NCBI RefSeq assembly: GCF_000027005.1 | Contig: NC_012966.1 | Span: 372,001 to 436,000 of the forward strand | Origin: Komagataella phaffii GS115 | Taxonomy: Eukaryota > Ascomycota > Pichiomycetes > Pichiales > Pichiaceae | Direction of reading: 5' to 3' | DNA length: 64,000 bases | Part shown: in pieces, positions 50,500 through 58,620 of the stretch | Layout: the number at the start of each line of letters is the position of its first letter | Position numbering within the stretch: position 1 is the stretch's first letter | The notes under the pieces: model-generated | Told to the model about the DNA's origin: nothing | Databases searched by the model: none | Seen by the model: only the letters and a program-made list of their open reading frames with translations | Position numbers and translations under genes: made by a program

Positions 50500-51426
50500 A
50501 TGTGCGCGATTGTTCTGACACATTCAGATGAGGAGCGAAACACTTTTGCCTTTATTTATAGAAGAACTGTGCGACTGCCCTTTATGATAAGAAGTATAGT
50601 AAAGCCGCTGGTAGGTTCCGTCACTCAATTCGTTACTGAAGAGAGTACGACGGATGCTCAGCAGGGGGCAGTTACTTCATTATATGTAGTAAGTTGTCTA
50701 ATAACACTTTAGAATTGAGGGTTGTACTAACCAAACAGACACTGTTGCAAGTTATGGTGACAAGGTTGCTTTCAAGCCCTGATACTAAAGTGGTTCATAT
50801 TTGCATGAGTGGTTCGTATCCGGAGGATCATCTACAGAACGTGCTAAAATCATTATCTTTTGGTGACGAAAAAAAGAAGTTACCATTGGATGACAAGACA
50901 AAGAATACTATTTTAGATAGTATTTGGCTGGCTTACCCTGACGATCTGAATGAGTCGTACGAACAATTGGAGAAACTTCAAGAAGAGAATTCAGCGGGTC
51001 TCTCAAAACTGATGATTGTTATTCAAGATTTGGATGATATGGCTGAGTTATACGCCTTCAGAGATTTCACATCAGGTAAGTTTACACTCTGAAATTTTGA
51101 TTACAAAATATATACTAACACATTTAGCCTGTGCTACATTGATGAATTTCATGCTTAAATTAAGAAAAATCAGTCAACTGGGAGCTACGGTCATAGTTAC
51201 TAATATCAATCATGACTCTGGAGTGTCTATGATATTCTCCTACATAGCCAAGTTTTACGACAATAAACTAACGTTCAGCTTTCACAAAGGCTCAATACTT
51301 TTAGAGATACGTCCTCTAACGATATCAACCGAACTTCAGCTCAGCACTACTACACTCTCTATCAACCCACAAACGATGTACCACATGCTTTTCCCCAGCT
51401 CTGAAAATGCCCTTATCAGCACGTGA
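50500..51426 (+). CDS. RecA-fold Rad51-paralogue-like protein, three exons
   Basis: Predicted exons 50500-50688, 50739-51075 and 51128-51426, joined in frame to 274 aa. Each junction has a GTAAGT donor, a TACTAAC branch site and a CAG or TAG acceptor. The protein reads like a Rad51-type core: KVVHICMSGSYPEDHLQNVL resembles the strand and GSFRPERL region, LSKLMIVIQDLDDM a Walker B-like strand, and TLMNFMLKLRKISQLGATVIVTNIN the late helix and strand ending in VVVTNQ. The Walker A position (TEESTTDAQQGAVTS) has no GxxxxGKT, so ATP binding is unlikely. That suggests a Shu-complex type (Psy3/Csm2) or similar Rad51 mediator. The ATG at 50500 is the first in frame; the true 5' end could be further upstream. 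Confidence 0.6.
50689..50738 (+). other. Intron 1 of the Rad51-paralogue-like gene
   Basis: 50 nt; donor GTAAGT, branch TACTAAC (50725-50731), acceptor CAG. Confidence 0.7.
51076..51127 (+). other. Intron 2 of the Rad51-paralogue-like gene
   Basis: 52 nt; donor GTAAGT, branch TACTAAC (51113-51119), acceptor TTTAG. It restores the frame across what would otherwise be a stop. Confidence 0.85.
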
Positions 51427-51660
51427 TTAAAGATGAGGGCTCGCTGACAAGATGTGACTAGACTGCCACCTTTACACCCTCAGAGAAGACAAACGTCTCA
51501 TTTCGCGGTTAGTAAGGTTAACCCACAAATTTTCAACGTGTACTACCCAAGAGCTCTCTGTCTGCCATGGGCGCGCGCACACTCCCTGGTGTGCGAATCC
51601 AACCAAAGTATGAAAAAAAAAACCATTACTTCAAAGTTTTCTTTCAACACACAAAAGAAG

Positions 51661-52260
51661 ATGAGCAGTTTCGAATCAGTTGTGATTGACGGTAAGGGAC
51701 ACTTGTTGGGTCGTCTTGCTGCAGTCGTTGCCAAACAGCTTTTAAACGGCCACAAGGTCACCGTTGTCAGATGCGAGGAACTCAACATCTCCGGAGACTT
51801 CTTCAGAAACAAGCTCAGATACCACGACTACTTGAGAAAGGGTACTAGATTCAACAAGAACCGTGGTCCATTCCACTTCAGAGCCCCTTCCAGAATCTTG
51901 TACAAGGCTATCCGTGGTATGATTCCTCACAAGACCGCAAGAGGTAAGGCTGCCATGAACAGACTGAGTGTTTACGAGGGTATTCCAGCTCCTTTCGACA
52001 AGAGAAAGAAGGTTGTTGTTCCTAAGGCTCTGAGAGTTCTGAGATTGAAGCCAGGTAGAAAATTCACCACTGTCGGAAAGTTGTCTACTTCCGTCGGTTG
52101 GAAATACGAGTCTGTTGTTGAGAAGTTGGAGGAGAAGAGAAAGGCTGAGGAAGCTGAGTACCAGGAGAAGAAGAGAGCTTACACCCAGAGATTAGACGCA
52201 GCTAGTGCCGAGTTTGCCCAAACCGAGGAGGGAAAGCAGTTGGCTGCCTTTGGTTACTAA
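51661..52260 (+). CDS. RPL16: Ribosomal protein uL13 (L16)
   Basis: 199 aa from the ATG at 51661, exactly the S. cerevisiae Rpl16 length; the open frame upstream to 51454 is not part of it. Typical motifs: [40 protein letters not shown] and the basic [12 protein letters not shown] component of the 60S subunit. Codon use is strongly biased (AGA, GGT, TTG), marking high expression. About 230 bp separate it from the preceding gene. Confidence 0.96.
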   Translation: MSSFESVVIDGKGHLLGRLAAVVAKQLLNGHKVTVVRCEELNISGDFFRNKLRYHDYLRKGTRFNKNRGPFHFRAPSRILYKAIRGMIPHKTARGKAAMNRLSVYEGIPAPFDKRKKVVVPKALRVLRLKPGRKFTTVGKLSTSVGWKYESVVEKLEEKRKAEEAEYQEKKRAYTQRLDAASAEFAQTEEGKQLAAFGY

Positions 52261-53012
52261 ATAGTAAAGTAGGGTATCTTCAAGTAATAGTATACTAACC
52301 ATCTGAAATAACCACCGTCCTGTAGTTTTTTTTCGATATCGAAGAGCCTATGCTAGTACTGTGGATTTGCGCTCCATCCAACATCTGTGCGCAAACTAAA
52401 ACTTCCGAGACTGACATCTACCATCGCTAGACCCTAAGTAAAACCAATCTCGCGTCCGAACTTTTAAATTTCAGTCCTTAAAACTTCAGAGCATTGGTTG
52501 TAGTTTCCGGATCTGAGGGGTCGTATTGGAGTCAAGAGACGGAGCTGCCTCCACAGCGCGAAACGTCAACCCCAACACCAACCTGAATTTGCAATCACCA
52601 TGGGGACAAGTTTCAGCAGTCAATGGGCAATTCAGACGTTGATACGGTACCCATTTGCTAAGCTCAATGACGATCCATCCAACTTCAGAGAAAGGCCTTT
52701 CTCTGGTATGCTCTGGTATTCATTCGTCTTTTATCACTCTCGTTGCACAATGCCCGGGTACTCCCGGAACAAGGGAGTCTTCCAGCCAAGCTGTACAGAG
52801 TGAAAAATAGAAATACACCTTTGCAATCAAGACGCGCGTTGGCCAATCACAAGACTTAATCGGTGCAAAGAAGGATTACCAAATTTTTTTTTCCCAAAAT
52901 CGCTATATAGAAATAATGGAGGAAAAAGGGTTAATATAAAGGAGAATTCCCCCGTTTTTCTCCCCTTTTCTTTTCTTCTTCAGGCTTTCTTACAAATCTA
53001 TAATATTCCAAA
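52261..53012. promoter_or_regulatory. RPL16 3' side and ADP/ATP carrier promoter
   Basis: About 750 bp. A TATATAG box at 52904-52910 lies about 105 bp upstream of the carrier ATG, and a CCAAT box at 52843-52847 (context TTGGCCAATCA) matches the Hap2/3/4/5 site expected for a respiratory gene. A 67-codon frame at 52600-52803 has a fair ATG context but no recognisable features and is not called. Confidence 0.5.
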
Positions 53013-53927
53013 ATGGCTGACAACAACAAGTCTAACTTCTTCGTCGACTTCATGATGGGTGGTGTTTCCGCCGCCGTCTCCAAGACCGCTGCTGCTCCAA
53101 TTGAGAGAGTCAAGCTTCTTATCCAGAACCAAGATGAGATGCTTAAGCAGGGCCGTCTTGCTAAGAAGTACGATGGTATCGCTGAATGTTTCAAGAGAAC
53201 CGCTGCTGATGAGGGTATTGCTTCTTTCTGGAGAGGTAACACTGCTAACGTTATTCGTTATTTCCCAACTCAAGCTCTGAACTTTGCTTTCAAGGACAAA
53301 TTCAAGGCTATGTTCGGTTTCAAGAAGGATGAGGGATGGTGGAAGTGGTTGGCCGGTAACCTTGCTTCCGGTGGTTTGGCTGGTGCCACTTCTTTGTTCT
53401 TCGTTTACTCTTTGGATTACGCCAGAACCAGATTGGCTAACGATGCCAAGGCTTCCAAGGGTTCCGGTGAGCGTCAATTCAACGGTTTGATCGATGTCTA
53501 CAAGAAGACTTTGGCTACTGATGGTATTGCTGGTTTGTACAGAGGTTTCTTGCCTTCCGTTGTTGGTATTGTTGTTTACCGTGGTTTGTACTTCGGTTTG
53601 TACGACTCTTTGAAGCCAATCGTTTTGGTTGGTCCTCTTGAAGGTTCTTTCTTGGCTTCCTTCCTGTTGGGTTGGACCGTTACTACTGGTGCTTCTACTG
53701 CTTCTTACCCATTGGACACTGTTAGAAGAAGAATGATGATGACCTCTGGTCAAGCCGTTAAGTACAACGGTGCTTTCGACGCTTTCAGAAAGATCGTTGC
53801 TGCTGAGGGTATCAAATCTTTGTTCAAGGGTTGTGGTGCTAACATCCTGAGAGGTGTCGCTGGTGCCGGTGTTATCTCCATGTACGACCAATTGCAAATG
53901 ATTATGTTCGGAAAGAAGTTCAAATAA
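53013..53927 (+). CDS. PET9: Mitochondrial ADP/ATP carrier
   Basis: 304 aa. Exchanges matrix ATP for cytosolic ADP across the inner membrane. Three repeats of the mitochondrial carrier family are present, with PxDxxR-type motifs ([22 protein letters not shown]) and the carrier-specific RRRMMM. No cleavable presequence, as normal. Codon use is highly biased toward GGT, GCT, TTG and AGA, so expression should be strong; the same bias leaves a long but meaningless open frame on the opposite strand. Conserved Leu residues are encoded by CTG (in QALNFAF), showing the standard code. S. cerevisiae has three isoforms; I use the main name PET9. Confidence 0.96.
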   Translation: MADNNKSNFFVDFMMGGVSAAVSKTAAAPIERVKLLIQNQDEMLKQGRLAKKYDGIAECFKRTAADEGIASFWRGNTANVIRYFPTQALNFAFKDKFKAMFGFKKDEGWWKWLAGNLASGGLAGATSLFFVYSLDYARTRLANDAKASKGSGERQFNGLIDVYKKTLATDGIAGLYRGFLPSVVGIVVYRGLYFGLYDSLKPIVLVGPLEGSFLASFLLGWTVTTGASTASYPLDTVRRRMMMTSGQAVKYNGAFDAFRKIVAAEGIKSLFKGCGANILRGVAGAGVISMYDQLQMIMFGKKFK

Positions 53928-54174
53928 GCCAATTAGTTTGAAGTGAGATTTTATTTCATTCCTGTTAATATTATATACTAGAGTATATTTTAAATTAATT
54001 GTTCATGAACTTGCCAAATTATGTTAGTTTTGTGTAAACAATCTTAGGCTATCCAATTTAGTTCTACTTTTGGTAGATTTCCTGTTTTGGTAAATTACAA
54101 ACAACAATGATTTGACTTATATTCTATTCGGAATTTTACTTATCACCTTGTACAGTTTGTGGGGATTTCCGGAC

Positions 54175-55137
54175 ATGAAGAAGTTTGGACTGGAAAAGGA
54201 CGGAGATGGAATCTTCAGGCTCAAACGAAGGTCCTCCTCTCCCAATAAGAAGGGCAAAACAACATTGCCTCCTTTCTCGTCACCTCCAAATCTAGCCCAT
54301 GACAGTCCAACAGGGCCCCCAATATTACCTACTCTCAGAACCAGAGTTTCTGAAACTGACACTTTGGTAGATGGTATCAGTGATACGGTCAACATTCCCT
54401 CTCCACAAGCTATGAATGCGAGGGCCGGGTCCCCCATTAGACCCATGCTAGGAAGCCCTACGAAATCATTCAATGATGAGGCCGATGCGGAACTGGCCCA
54501 GATTATAATGCTGCTATCAAAGATTGTAAGACTGGGGTTCAACTTTGTCAAAGATCTTACGTTGGAAAGCAGCTTTATTTCAGTGGAGAATTATACCACT
54601 CTGCATCTCCCCAGTTTCATGGTGGGTATTGCTCTTGCATTGTTTTTCACCTCTGGAGGCTCAGATGAATCAAGTAGCCGATCAAGAAGTCACGAGTCAT
54701 CAACATCATCGGCCTTTGGGATTCTTCGTAAGTTTGTGATGGGATTTCTGGTTATTTCCCTCGTGGTGTTCTTTGTTAGTTTCCAGAGTGGGGATCAGGC
54801 ATCCAATTCCGGATCGGATGAACTGCCCCTTGTGAACTACAAGCAGGAAACAACAGCTCCTTCCCCTAGCACACATCCCTCCGGTCGGAGTTCACCAAAG
54901 AGATATTCAGTCTTCAAGGAAGACCTGAGTCCATTACAAGAGCCTCTTCAAGAACTACTAGAACCAGACGAGCCCCTATTTTTGGACTCACAACAATCAC
55001 AGCAAGACAATCAGTACAGAAACAGAGGCAGGCCTCCCACATTGGCCAACAGAAGGGCAAACACTGGATCTCCTACTCCCAAATACAGACTTCCCACAGA
55101 CCACTATAACTCGTTCATCCAGAAAGCGAATAGGTGA
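54175..55137 (+). CDS. Orphan membrane protein with two close transmembrane segments
   Basis: 320 aa from the first ATG in frame (54175). Not recognised. The N-terminal half is polar with several S/T-P sites (SSPNKKGK, NIPSPQAMNARAGSPIRP). At about residues 146-160 (FMVGIALALFFTSGG) and 185-202 (FVMGFLVISLVVFFVSF) are two hydrophobic segments with about 25 polar residues between, followed by a long acidic and Pro-rich tail. The frame is open upstream for 21 more codons encoding TYILFGILLITLYSLWGF, a third hydrophobic segment with no ATG (a TTG at 54112). That could be an exon end or chance. Two helices in a hairpin and S/T-P-rich arms suggest an ER or nuclear-envelope protein, but this is a guess. 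Confidence 0.65.
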   Translation: MKKFGLEKDGDGIFRLKRRSSSPNKKGKTTLPPFSSPPNLAHDSPTGPPILPTLRTRVSETDTLVDGISDTVNIPSPQAMNARAGSPIRPMLGSPTKSFNDEADAELAQIIMLLSKIVRLGFNFVKDLTLESSFISVENYTTLHLPSFMVGIALALFFTSGGSDESSSRSRSHESSTSSAFGILRKFVMGFLVISLVVFFVSFQSGDQASNSGSDELPLVNYKQETTAPSPSTHPSGRSSPKRYSVFKEDLSPLQEPLQELLEPDEPLFLDSQQSQQDNQYRNRGRPPTLANRRANTGSPTPKYRLPTDHYNSFIQKANR

Positions 55138-55250
55138 AGTTATTCCTCTACAAATCGACCGAATATTTCTATACGTGTAATAACTTCTTCGTATTAGCTG
55201 CAACGATGCCTAAATATACATTTCCCAAAAACAACGACGCTTCGTAGAAA

Positions 55251-55817
55251 TTATAAAGTTTCACTTGGGATCTCGAAGACAACTTGCTTACCAGTCAGCT
55301 TACCGTAGACAGCCTGGAAAGAGTCAAGCTTGTAGTCAATGTTGGAAGAGTCCTTGGAGTCAAGCAAAACTTTGGTGATTTGGTCACCACCGACCAAGTA
55401 TCTGATTCTCTTACCGATAATCTCGGTTGGGAAAACCAAGTCCTCCAAAATCTTCTCGTGAACGACCTTGACGGTTCTAGATCTAGGTCTCTTCTGGACA
55501 ACCTTTGGTCCTCTTGGAATCTTTGGGGTGATCTTTCTCTCAGCCAAGAAAACGACATGGCGGTCAGGGAACTTCTTCTCCAACTCTCTGGTCAACTTGA
55601 TTTGTACCTTGTGGAAAGCAGTCAACAGAGGAACTGGTACAAAGATTACGATGGCAGTCTTTCCGCTCTCAGTCTCAATCTCCTTGATGGAGTTGAATTG
55701 CAAAGGTCTCAAGTCAGCCTTTAAGTCTGGGGAGTTAGCTTCCAAGTCAACAAATGATTGGGCGACTTGCAGCTCCAACTCAGTGGGCTCTTCGTTCAGG
55801 ATTTTGGCTGATGACAT
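55251..55817 (-). CDS. RPS7: Ribosomal protein eS7
   Basis: 188 aa (S. cerevisiae Rps7 is 190). Motifs PTELELQVAQSFVDLE, AIVIFVPVPLLTAFHKVQ, RELEKKFPDRHVVFLAERKI and KRPRSRTVKVVHEKILEDL identify it. A component of the 40S subunit. The coding part is intronless here, unlike the S. cerevisiae pair. ATG at 55817; it converges on the orphan membrane-protein gene (113 bp between stops) and is divergent from the RKI1 pair. Confidence 0.96.
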   Translation of the reverse strand: MSSAKILNEEPTELELQVAQSFVDLEANSPDLKADLRPLQFNSIKEIETESGKTAIVIFVPVPLLTAFHKVQIKLTRELEKKFPDRHVVFLAERKITPKIPRGPKVVQKRPRSRTVKVVHEKILEDLVFPTEIIGKRIRYLVGGDQITKVLLDSKDSSNIDYKLDSFQAVYGKLTGKQVVFEIPSETL

Positions 55818-56134
55818 CTTGTGATACTGCTGTTACCGTGTGAGTTTCGACAGAATTGAAAAAAGATTGTTAAGGCTCTGGAGGAAAAACTGGATTCGCG
55901 CACAACAGTCCCAAGAGAAGAGTAGTAACAAAAAAAATTACAGTCATGTGATGTAGGGGATGTGGTTAGGGTCGAAGCCCAGTACGGTGTTGGGATGCTA
56001 AGAGGTTAATATCTAATGCACAATACGCTTATGTAAGTTCATGCTTGAAATAGCCTATTGATGAATGTAAGGGAAATTAGACCGTCCTTTGTGGGTACTT
56101 ATTCACGTCTTGCCTCTAGCATCTTAGACAACTA
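55818..56134. promoter_or_regulatory. Divergent promoter region RPS7 / RKI1 copy with PTS1
   Basis: 317 bp. No clear TATA box or known factor site that I can defend. If the downstream gene is the methanol-induced isoform, its control sites should be here. Confidence 0.3.
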
Positions 56135-56873
56135 ATGTCTGAGGAACTAATTGAGAAGTCAAAAAAATTGGCTGCTTTCGCAGCAGTCAATGAAAACGTT
56201 TCGAAGTCTGACAGAATTATAGGAGTTGGGTCTGGATCCACCGTTGTCTATGTCGCCGAACGCTTGGGGCAGTTGGAAAATAAAGAAAAGTTTATTTGTA
56301 TCCCTACCAGCTTTCAATCAAAGCAACTTATCTTGGACAATGGCCTTCGTTTAGGTAAATGTGGAGGAGTTCGATGAGATAGACGTAGCCTTTGATGGAG
56401 CTGATGAAATTGACACCAACTTGAATTTGATAAAGGGAGGAGGGGCAGCGCTTTATCAAGAAAAGTTGGTGGCATCATTGTCTCGTAAATTCGTTGTGGT
56501 GGCAGATTTTCGTAAACAGTCTCCAGAAAGACTGGGTCATTTCTGGCGCAAAGGCGTTCCCATTGAGGTTGTACCCAACAGTTATGTTAAAGTATTGAAA
56601 GATCTTTTCAAACTAGGAGCCAACAGCGCCACTCTGAGAGATGCTGGAAAGGCGAAAGCTGGTCCAGTGGTCACAGATAATGGTAACTTCGTCATTGATG
56701 CTGATTTTGGAGAGATTCCGTTAAATAAGGTTAAAGAGCTGGATGAAAAGCTGATACGACTGGTAGGAGTCGTCGAAACAGGTTTCTTTGTTGACTATGC
56801 TGAGAAGGCTTACATAGGCAACGAGGATGGCTCCATCACAAGCTTGTCTGTTAGTGTGCCAGCTAGATTGTAA
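56135..56873 (+). CDS. RKI1-2: Ribose-5-phosphate isomerase with PTS1 (RKI1-2), one-base frameshift
   Basis: Interconverts ribose 5-phosphate and ribulose 5-phosphate. The first frame (ATG 56135) gives [14 protein letters not shown] and [20 protein letters not shown] and ends shortly after GLRLGK; the rest ([63 protein letters not shown]) is in the next frame. One extra base in the A run at 56357-56359 explains it; removing it gives 245 aa. Active-site motifs GSGST, DGADE, KGGG and EKL are intact. The protein ends VPARL; ARL is an acceptable peroxisomal signal, fitting the methanol-assimilation (xylulose monophosphate) isomerase of K. phaffii. The frameshift is probably a sequence error. Its tandem paralogue follows after 125 bp. 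Confidence 0.85.
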
Positions 56874-56998
56874 CTAGGGTAGACAGACAATAGACGGCAA
56901 CAGTATGGGGTAAACGAATATTATGGCCAAAAACGCGAATTCCCAAATTGAGTATCTGGGGCGGGGCCTCCATCATTGGAGATTTAGTCAGAATTTCC

Positions 56999-57757
56999 AT
57001 GTACCGAAGATTTCTTTCCAAGGCTACAACCCGTACAATGTCATCCCTTGTAGAACAGTCAAAAAAACTTGCGGCTTACAAAGCCGTAGATGAAAACCTT
57101 AAAGACTCACATTCAGTGGTTGGTGTTGGATCTGGCTCTACCGTGGTCTACGTGGCTGAACGTCTAGGGCAATTGGAGCACAAATCGTCATTTGTCTGTA
57201 TTCCCACAGGATTCCAGTCCAAAGAGCTGATCTTAAGCAATGGGCTAAGATTAGGATCTGTTGAAGAGTACTCCAGTATAGATATTGCATTTGACGGGGC
57301 TGATGAAATCGACTCCCAACTGAATTTGATCAAGGGGGGTGGGGCTTGCTTAATGCAAGAAAAACTGGTAGCTTCCTGTTCGAAACAACTATTCATCGTC
57401 GCAGACTATAGAAAGAGATCTCCTGAAAAGCTGGGCCATGCATGGCGCCAGGGTGTTCCCATTGAAGTCGTTCCGGCTGCTTATAACAAGGTATTGAACG
57501 ACTTGAAAAATTTGGAGGGCTACAAGTCTGCAAAAGTTAGGTACGGGGGAACCTTCAAAGCTGGTCCAGTGGTAACTGACAACAGTATGTTTATCATCGA
57601 TGCTGATTTTGGTGAAATTCCTGTTGAGAAAGTTTCAACCTTGCATTCCCAGATTAAGGGCTTAGTAGGAGTGTTGGAAACGGGCCTATTTGCGAATATG
57701 ACCACTGCTGCTTACATCGGCAATGAAGATGGTTCAGTTGCCACCTTAACTTTGTAA
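56999..57757 (+). CDS. RKI1: Ribose-5-phosphate isomerase, housekeeping copy (RKI1-1)
   Basis: 252 aa from the ATG at 56999, or 239 aa from a second ATG at 57038. Full set of motifs: [66 protein letters not shown] and IDADFGEIP. It ends ATLTL with no PTS1, so it is the cytosolic pentose-phosphate enzyme. The extra N-terminus of the longer form, [13 protein letters not shown], has four basic and no acidic residues, like a short mitochondrial presequence. A TTG-initiated form from 56948 is less likely. The closest relative is the tandem copy at 56135, which is clearly diverged at the DNA level, so the duplication is not recent. Confidence 0.92.
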   Translation: MYRRFLSKATTRTMSSLVEQSKKLAAYKAVDENLKDSHSVVGVGSGSTVVYVAERLGQLEHKSSFVCIPTGFQSKELILSNGLRLGSVEEYSSIDIAFDGADEIDSQLNLIKGGGACLMQEKLVASCSKQLFIVADYRKRSPEKLGHAWRQGVPIEVVPAAYNKVLNDLKNLEGYKSAKVRYGGTFKAGPVVTDNSMFIIDADFGEIPVEKVSTLHSQIKGLVGVLETGLFANMTTAAYIGNEDGSVATLTL

Positions 57758-57842
57758 GGAATTGAAAATAATGAATGAACTCATAAACATATAATGTACA
57801 ATAATGAAAAAAGAACCCGTACCATTTTCCTCTAACTTTCAA

Positions 57843-58500
57843 TCAGCTTAAGGCATTGGTTGATATCCAACTCAAAGCCTCGGTAAGACCAGTACCATTG
57901 ATAGCCACAGTAGGGATGACACACCAGTTATGTGAAGTTAGTTCTTTAAGACCCATTTGGTCAATCAATTCGGTAGGAGTTAACGCGTTTGGTAAGTCCT
58001 GTTTATTGGCTAGCACAGCGATGTAACATCCGGCCAATTCCTTGTCGCTAATCACCTTCAGTAGCTCATTCTTTGCATCTGACAATCTGCTTTGGTCGGC
58101 AGAGTCAACCACGTAGATAAGGGCATCTGTACCTGAGAAATAATGACGCCATAACGCTCTGATACGTTCCTGTCCTCCAATATCCCAGGTATGCATTATC
58201 AGGTTTTTGTATTTTATCGTTTCCACATTGAAACCAACAGTTGGCACGGTGTTTTTTGCCTTACCCAACTTTAGTTTGTATAGAATAGCTTATTAGTTAG
58301 TATTGTCCCGTACCAGTGGACAAATGCCTGTACTTACTCGTTTTCCCAGCGTTATCCAGTCCTAACATGAGGATTCTCATCTCCTTATTTTTATGACTCT
58401 AATGTTTTGTTAGAAGGAAACTTATTGTTTCGAGTTAAAGATCTGTTTATGGACTGTTACATAAAAGACTTACGAATAGTTTAGATATGCTGCCTCCCAT
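57843..58500 (-). CDS. ARF3: ARF-family GTPase Arf3 (ARF6-like), three exons
   Basis: Exons on the minus strand: 58474-58500 (MGGSISKLF), 58338-58398 ([20 protein letters not shown] plus one base) and 57843-58288; joined, 177 aa. The myristoylation start MGGSISK, P-loop GLDNAGKT, switch [10 protein letters not shown], switch [16 protein letters not shown] and the late SxxxG region (INGTGL) are all present. The start and the WCVI and LSWISxN ends resemble S. cerevisiae Arf3 (MGNSISK), an ARF6-type GTPase of the plasma membrane in polarity and endocytosis. Without splicing only the last 141 residues are visible and the P-loop is missing. Arf1 and Arl1 are alternatives but fit the N-terminus less well. 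Confidence 0.85.
58289..58337 (-). other. Intron 2 of ARF3
   Basis: 49 nt; donor GTAAGT, branch TACTAAC (58296-58302), acceptor AATAAG. It splits the Thr codon that follows GKT. Confidence 0.88.
58399..58473 (-). other. Intron 1 of ARF3
   Basis: 75 nt; donor GTAAGT, branch TTCTAAC (58409-58415), acceptor ATTAG. Confidence 0.88.
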
Positions 58501-58620
58501 TTATTGCCCAGAATGATATTTGTTTCAAAAGAATTCCTCTAGATTTGCTCGCCCGTTAGCGTGATAAAGACAGAGCGCGCGATGCGAACCTAAACCCTTC
58601 AGCCACCCCTTGCATTAACT

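Noticed and set aside
51454..51660. 69-codon N-terminal extension of RPL16
   Set aside because: The ATG at 51661 gives exactly the family length and start.
52600..52803. 67-codon frame MGTSFSSQW upstream of the carrier gene
   Set aside because: No recognisable family; could be an upstream frame in the leader or chance.
52998..53897. 299-codon open frame opposite the ADP/ATP carrier
   Set aside because: It is the antisense shadow of a highly codon-biased gene; the composition is Ser/Thr/Val-rich without motifs.
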